Position numbers and translations under genes: made by a program. 8,555 nt of DNA from NCBI GenBank assembly GCA_018399915.1, contig JAGYNW010000080.1:1-8555 (forward strand). The letters run 5' to 3'. Under the pieces are notes generated by a model. It had not been told where the DNA came from. It saw only the letters and a list, made by a program, of their open reading frames with translations, and searched no databases. Of this stretch, positions 6,862 through 8,555 are shown piece after piece. Each line of letters begins with the position of its first letter. Position 1 is the stretch's first letter. This stretch comes from Candidatus Omnitrophota bacterium (GTDB lineage: Bacteria; Omnitrophota; Gorgyraeia; Zapsychrales; Zapsychraceae).

Positions 6862-8106
6862 TTACCTTTTAATAACACGATTGGATTCAATGATTTTAAT
6901 TAAAGATCTATTAAGTTTTTTGGAATCATGTCGGACGTAATCAGTCACGCCCAATAGATCGGTTGCAAAAACTTTGTAGCCCAATTCCCTAATTTTATCC
7001 GCATCTGGAGTTACCGGATAAGATTTTTCTTCCTTATATCTTGACAAAGCTTCCGTAGGAATATTTGTATTATTATTTATCAAACAAACATCTATAACAT
7101 TTTTCAGAGAGTGATCCAGAATTGCGTTAATATGTTCGCTGGCAGAATATCTGTCTGTTTCACCCTTTTGGGTCATAACATTGCATACATAAATCTTAAA
7201 AGCCGAAGATCTTGCGATTGCTTCACTCATGCCTTTAATAATCAAATTTGGGATAACACTGGTATACAGACTTCCCGGTCCTAAAATTATAATATCTGCT
7301 TCTTCAATTGCCTGTAAGGCATCTTCCGTCGGATTCGCACCTTGATCTGTTAAAAATAGATGTTTGATGCGGGATTTTGAGTTAGGAATTTGAGCCTCGC
7401 CCTCTGTCTTTGTCCCATCCTCATACTCTGCGATAAGATGAACGTTGCTAACGGTTGAAGGAACCACTTTTCCCCTTATCGCCAATACCTTGCTTGTTTC
7501 TTTAACCGCTTTTTCAAAATCTCCATCAGTAATTTGCACCATCGCGGTTAAAAACAAATTACCAAAATTGTGACCTTTCAATTCAGAATCTTGTGAAAAT
7601 CTAAATTGAAACAAATCCCCCATAAGCGCCGGAGCATCGGCTAAAGCTACCAAGCAATTACGAATATCCCCTGGAGCTACAATATTAAACTCTTCTCTTA
7701 AACGACCTGATGAACCTCCACTATCAGCAACCGTTACAATAGCTGTAATGTTTGATGTATATTCTTTCAATCCAAAAATCAAATGCGAAAGTCCGTGCCC
7801 GCCGCCTATAGTAACAATCTTAGGTCCTCTCTCTAAATAACGCCTTTGATAAAGAATATTCACCAAGTCTTTTTCACCTTGAGGAAGAAATAATGTCAAA
7901 AGCGACACGATCATTTTTCCCATGCCCATGACGATCAAAATCATTCCGCATAAGATCCAAACAATACCCAATCCACTAATGAACGTATACTCTTCAGCCG
8001 AAAGCACAGCGCCAACACCGACGACTACGACACCAACTAATGAAGTTAAGAGCCACCTCTTAACCTTCATGCCAGGATATAACCACTTAAAAGGATTTTT
8101 CAGCAT
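6862..8106 (-). CDS. yvcK: YvcK/CofD-like UDP-sugar-binding protein with N-terminal membrane anchor
   Basis: YvcK proteins are structural relatives of 2-phospho-lactate transferase CofD. In Bacillus, YvcK binds UDP-GlcNAc and is needed for growth on gluconeogenic carbon and for normal cell-wall synthesis. From the start used here the protein has 414 residues, longer than the roughly 320 of B. subtilis. The extra part is an N-terminal WLYPGMKVKRWLL stretch followed by two hydrophobic segments (about 18-36 and 41-75), so it is probably held at the membrane with the catalytic-fold domain in the cytoplasm. Domain motifs are TIGGGHGLSHL (99-109), VADSGGSSGRLREEF (126-140), PGDIRNCLVAL (145-155), GHNFGNL (178-184), GPGSLYTSVIPNL (276-288) and CNVMTQKGETDRYSA (308-322). 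A longer in-frame reading to 8166 would overlap the EIIA gene by about 60 bases. The ATG at 8106 sits one base after the EIIA stop (TAAAATG), and its WLYPGM segment matches long YvcK forms, so it is preferred. Confidence 0.93.
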   Translation of the reverse strand: MLKNPFKWLYPGMKVKRWLLTSLVGVVVVGVGAVLSAEEYTFISGLGIVWILCGMILIVMGMGKMIVSLLTLFLPQGEKDLVNILYQRRYLERGPKIVTIGGGHGLSHLIFGLKEYTSNITAIVTVADSGGSSGRLREEFNIVAPGDIRNCLVALADAPALMGDLFQFRFSQDSELKGHNFGNLFLTAMVQITDGDFEKAVKETSKVLAIRGKVVPSTVSNVHLIAEYEDGTKTEGEAQIPNSKSRIKHLFLTDQGANPTEDALQAIEEADIIILGPGSLYTSVIPNLIIKGMSEAIARSSAFKIYVCNVMTQKGETDRYSASEHINAILDHSLKNVIDVCLINNNTNIPTEALSRYKEEKSYPVTPDADKIRELGYKVFATDLLGVTDYVRHDSKKLNRSLIKIIESNRVIKR

Positions 8107-8107
8107 T

Positions 8108-8555
8108 TTATAATTTCGACAATCTATCTTCTTCAAGCTGAATTGCTTTAAGAATAGAATCCTCATCCTTTGCGGATTTAAGACTATCCCTCGTATATTT
8201 GTCTTTAAAAAGACGCGATATCTTAGCTAACGCTTTCAGATGCGGCCCCGCGGAATCAATAGGTGCGACCAGCAAAAAGAATATATACGCAGGCTCTCCG
8301 TCGAGAGCATCAAAGTCAATTCCTTTTTTGCTTACCCCCAAACATCCGATTAATTTATTAACACAGTCGCTCTTCCCGTGGGGGATGGCAATCCCTTGGC
8401 CAATGGCTGTCGAACCCAAGGCTTCCCTGGCCATCAAGACTTCAACTACTTTCTTTTTATATTTTTTCTCCAATGCATTTGATTTAATGAGCAAATCCAC
8501 AAGCTCTTCAATAACATTTTCTTTTGTCTCGCTTTTAAGATTTGCTGTCGTCGCT
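8108..8555 (-). CDS. PTS EIIA domain protein, fructose/PtsN type (runs off right edge)
   Basis: EIIA accepts phosphate from HPr-His on its own histidine and either feeds a permease or acts as a regulator. The visible 149 codons hold a PTS_EIIA type-2 domain. The core is REALGSTAIGQGIAIPHGK with the active histidine encoded at 8378-8380, followed by FDALDGEPAYIFFLLVAP, a conserved strand of the fold, and a C-terminal helix ending in DRLSKL. A GTG at 8498-8500 could be taken as the start, but the frame stays open to the window edge, and the 18 upstream codons encode ANLKSETKENVIEELVDLLI. That is the expected first helix of the domain, so the true start lies outside the window. No EIIB or EIIC is attached on the visible side. 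It is followed one base later by yvcK. Whether it is a free-standing PtsN-like regulator or part of a larger fusion cannot be decided here. Confidence 0.92.
   Translation of the reverse strand, partial: ATTANLKSETKENVIEELVDLLIKSNALEKKYKKKVVEVLMAREALGSTAIGQGIAIPHGKSDCVNKLIGCLGVSKKGIDFDALDGEPAYIFFLLVAPIDSAGPHLKALAKISRLFKDKYTRDSLKSAKDEDSILKAIQLEEDRLSKL

Noticed and set aside
8107..8166. Twenty-codon N-terminal extension of yvcK
   Set aside because: It overlaps the end of the EIIA gene in another frame. The ATG one base after the EIIA stop gives the N-terminus expected for long YvcK forms.

Overview
The window is a compact, AT-leaning bacterial segment with nine genes. All are read from the minus strand, and no gap is longer than about 90 bases. 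Read in the direction of transcription (right to left), the order is: PTS EIIA domain (cut by the right edge), membrane-anchored YvcK/CofD-like protein, HPr, enzyme I, sugar-phosphate nucleotidyltransferase, S-adenosylmethionine synthetase (metK), adenosylhomocysteinase (ahcY), ketol-acid reductoisomerase (ilvC), and a SAM-dependent methyltransferase (cut by the left edge). No tRNA, rRNA, mobile element, CRISPR array or riboswitch could be supported.

Region 1 (about 4787-8555) is a phosphotransferase block. An EIIA of the fructose/PtsN type, HPr and EI provide a phosphorelay, but no EIIB or EIIC permease is in view. A YvcK homologue with a hydrophobic N-terminus lies between EIIA and HPr. Junctions are tight: one base between EIIA and yvcK, and a TAATG stop/start overlap between HPr and EI. 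HPr keeps both the EI-phosphorylated His17 and a serine (Ser48) in the HPr-kinase site context. This suggests a regulatory rather than purely transport PTS. It recalls the known pairing of yvcK with crh in Bacillus and of ptsN with npr in Proteobacteria.

Region 2 (about 4007-4747) is a single nucleotidyltransferase that probably makes an NDP-sugar or similar activated precursor. It bridges the two larger blocks.

Region 3 (1-3959) is a methyl-cycle and branched-chain amino-acid block. MetK makes SAM, AhcY removes SAH, and a methyltransferase at the left edge would consume SAM. IlvC, the second step of the common valine/isoleucine pathway, sits between them. Its cofactor loop lacks the usual 2'-phosphate-binding residues and is acidic, which suggests NADH use.

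The organism is a bacterium. The long membrane-anchored YvcK and the gene mix would fit a poorly cultured lineage such as Omnitrophota or another deep-branching phylum, but this is a weak guess from gene content and not a demonstrated placement. Most of the content is conserved housekeeping. The points of interest are the YvcK-PTS arrangement, the IlvC loop, and gene starts at which a simple longest-ORF reading would be wrong.
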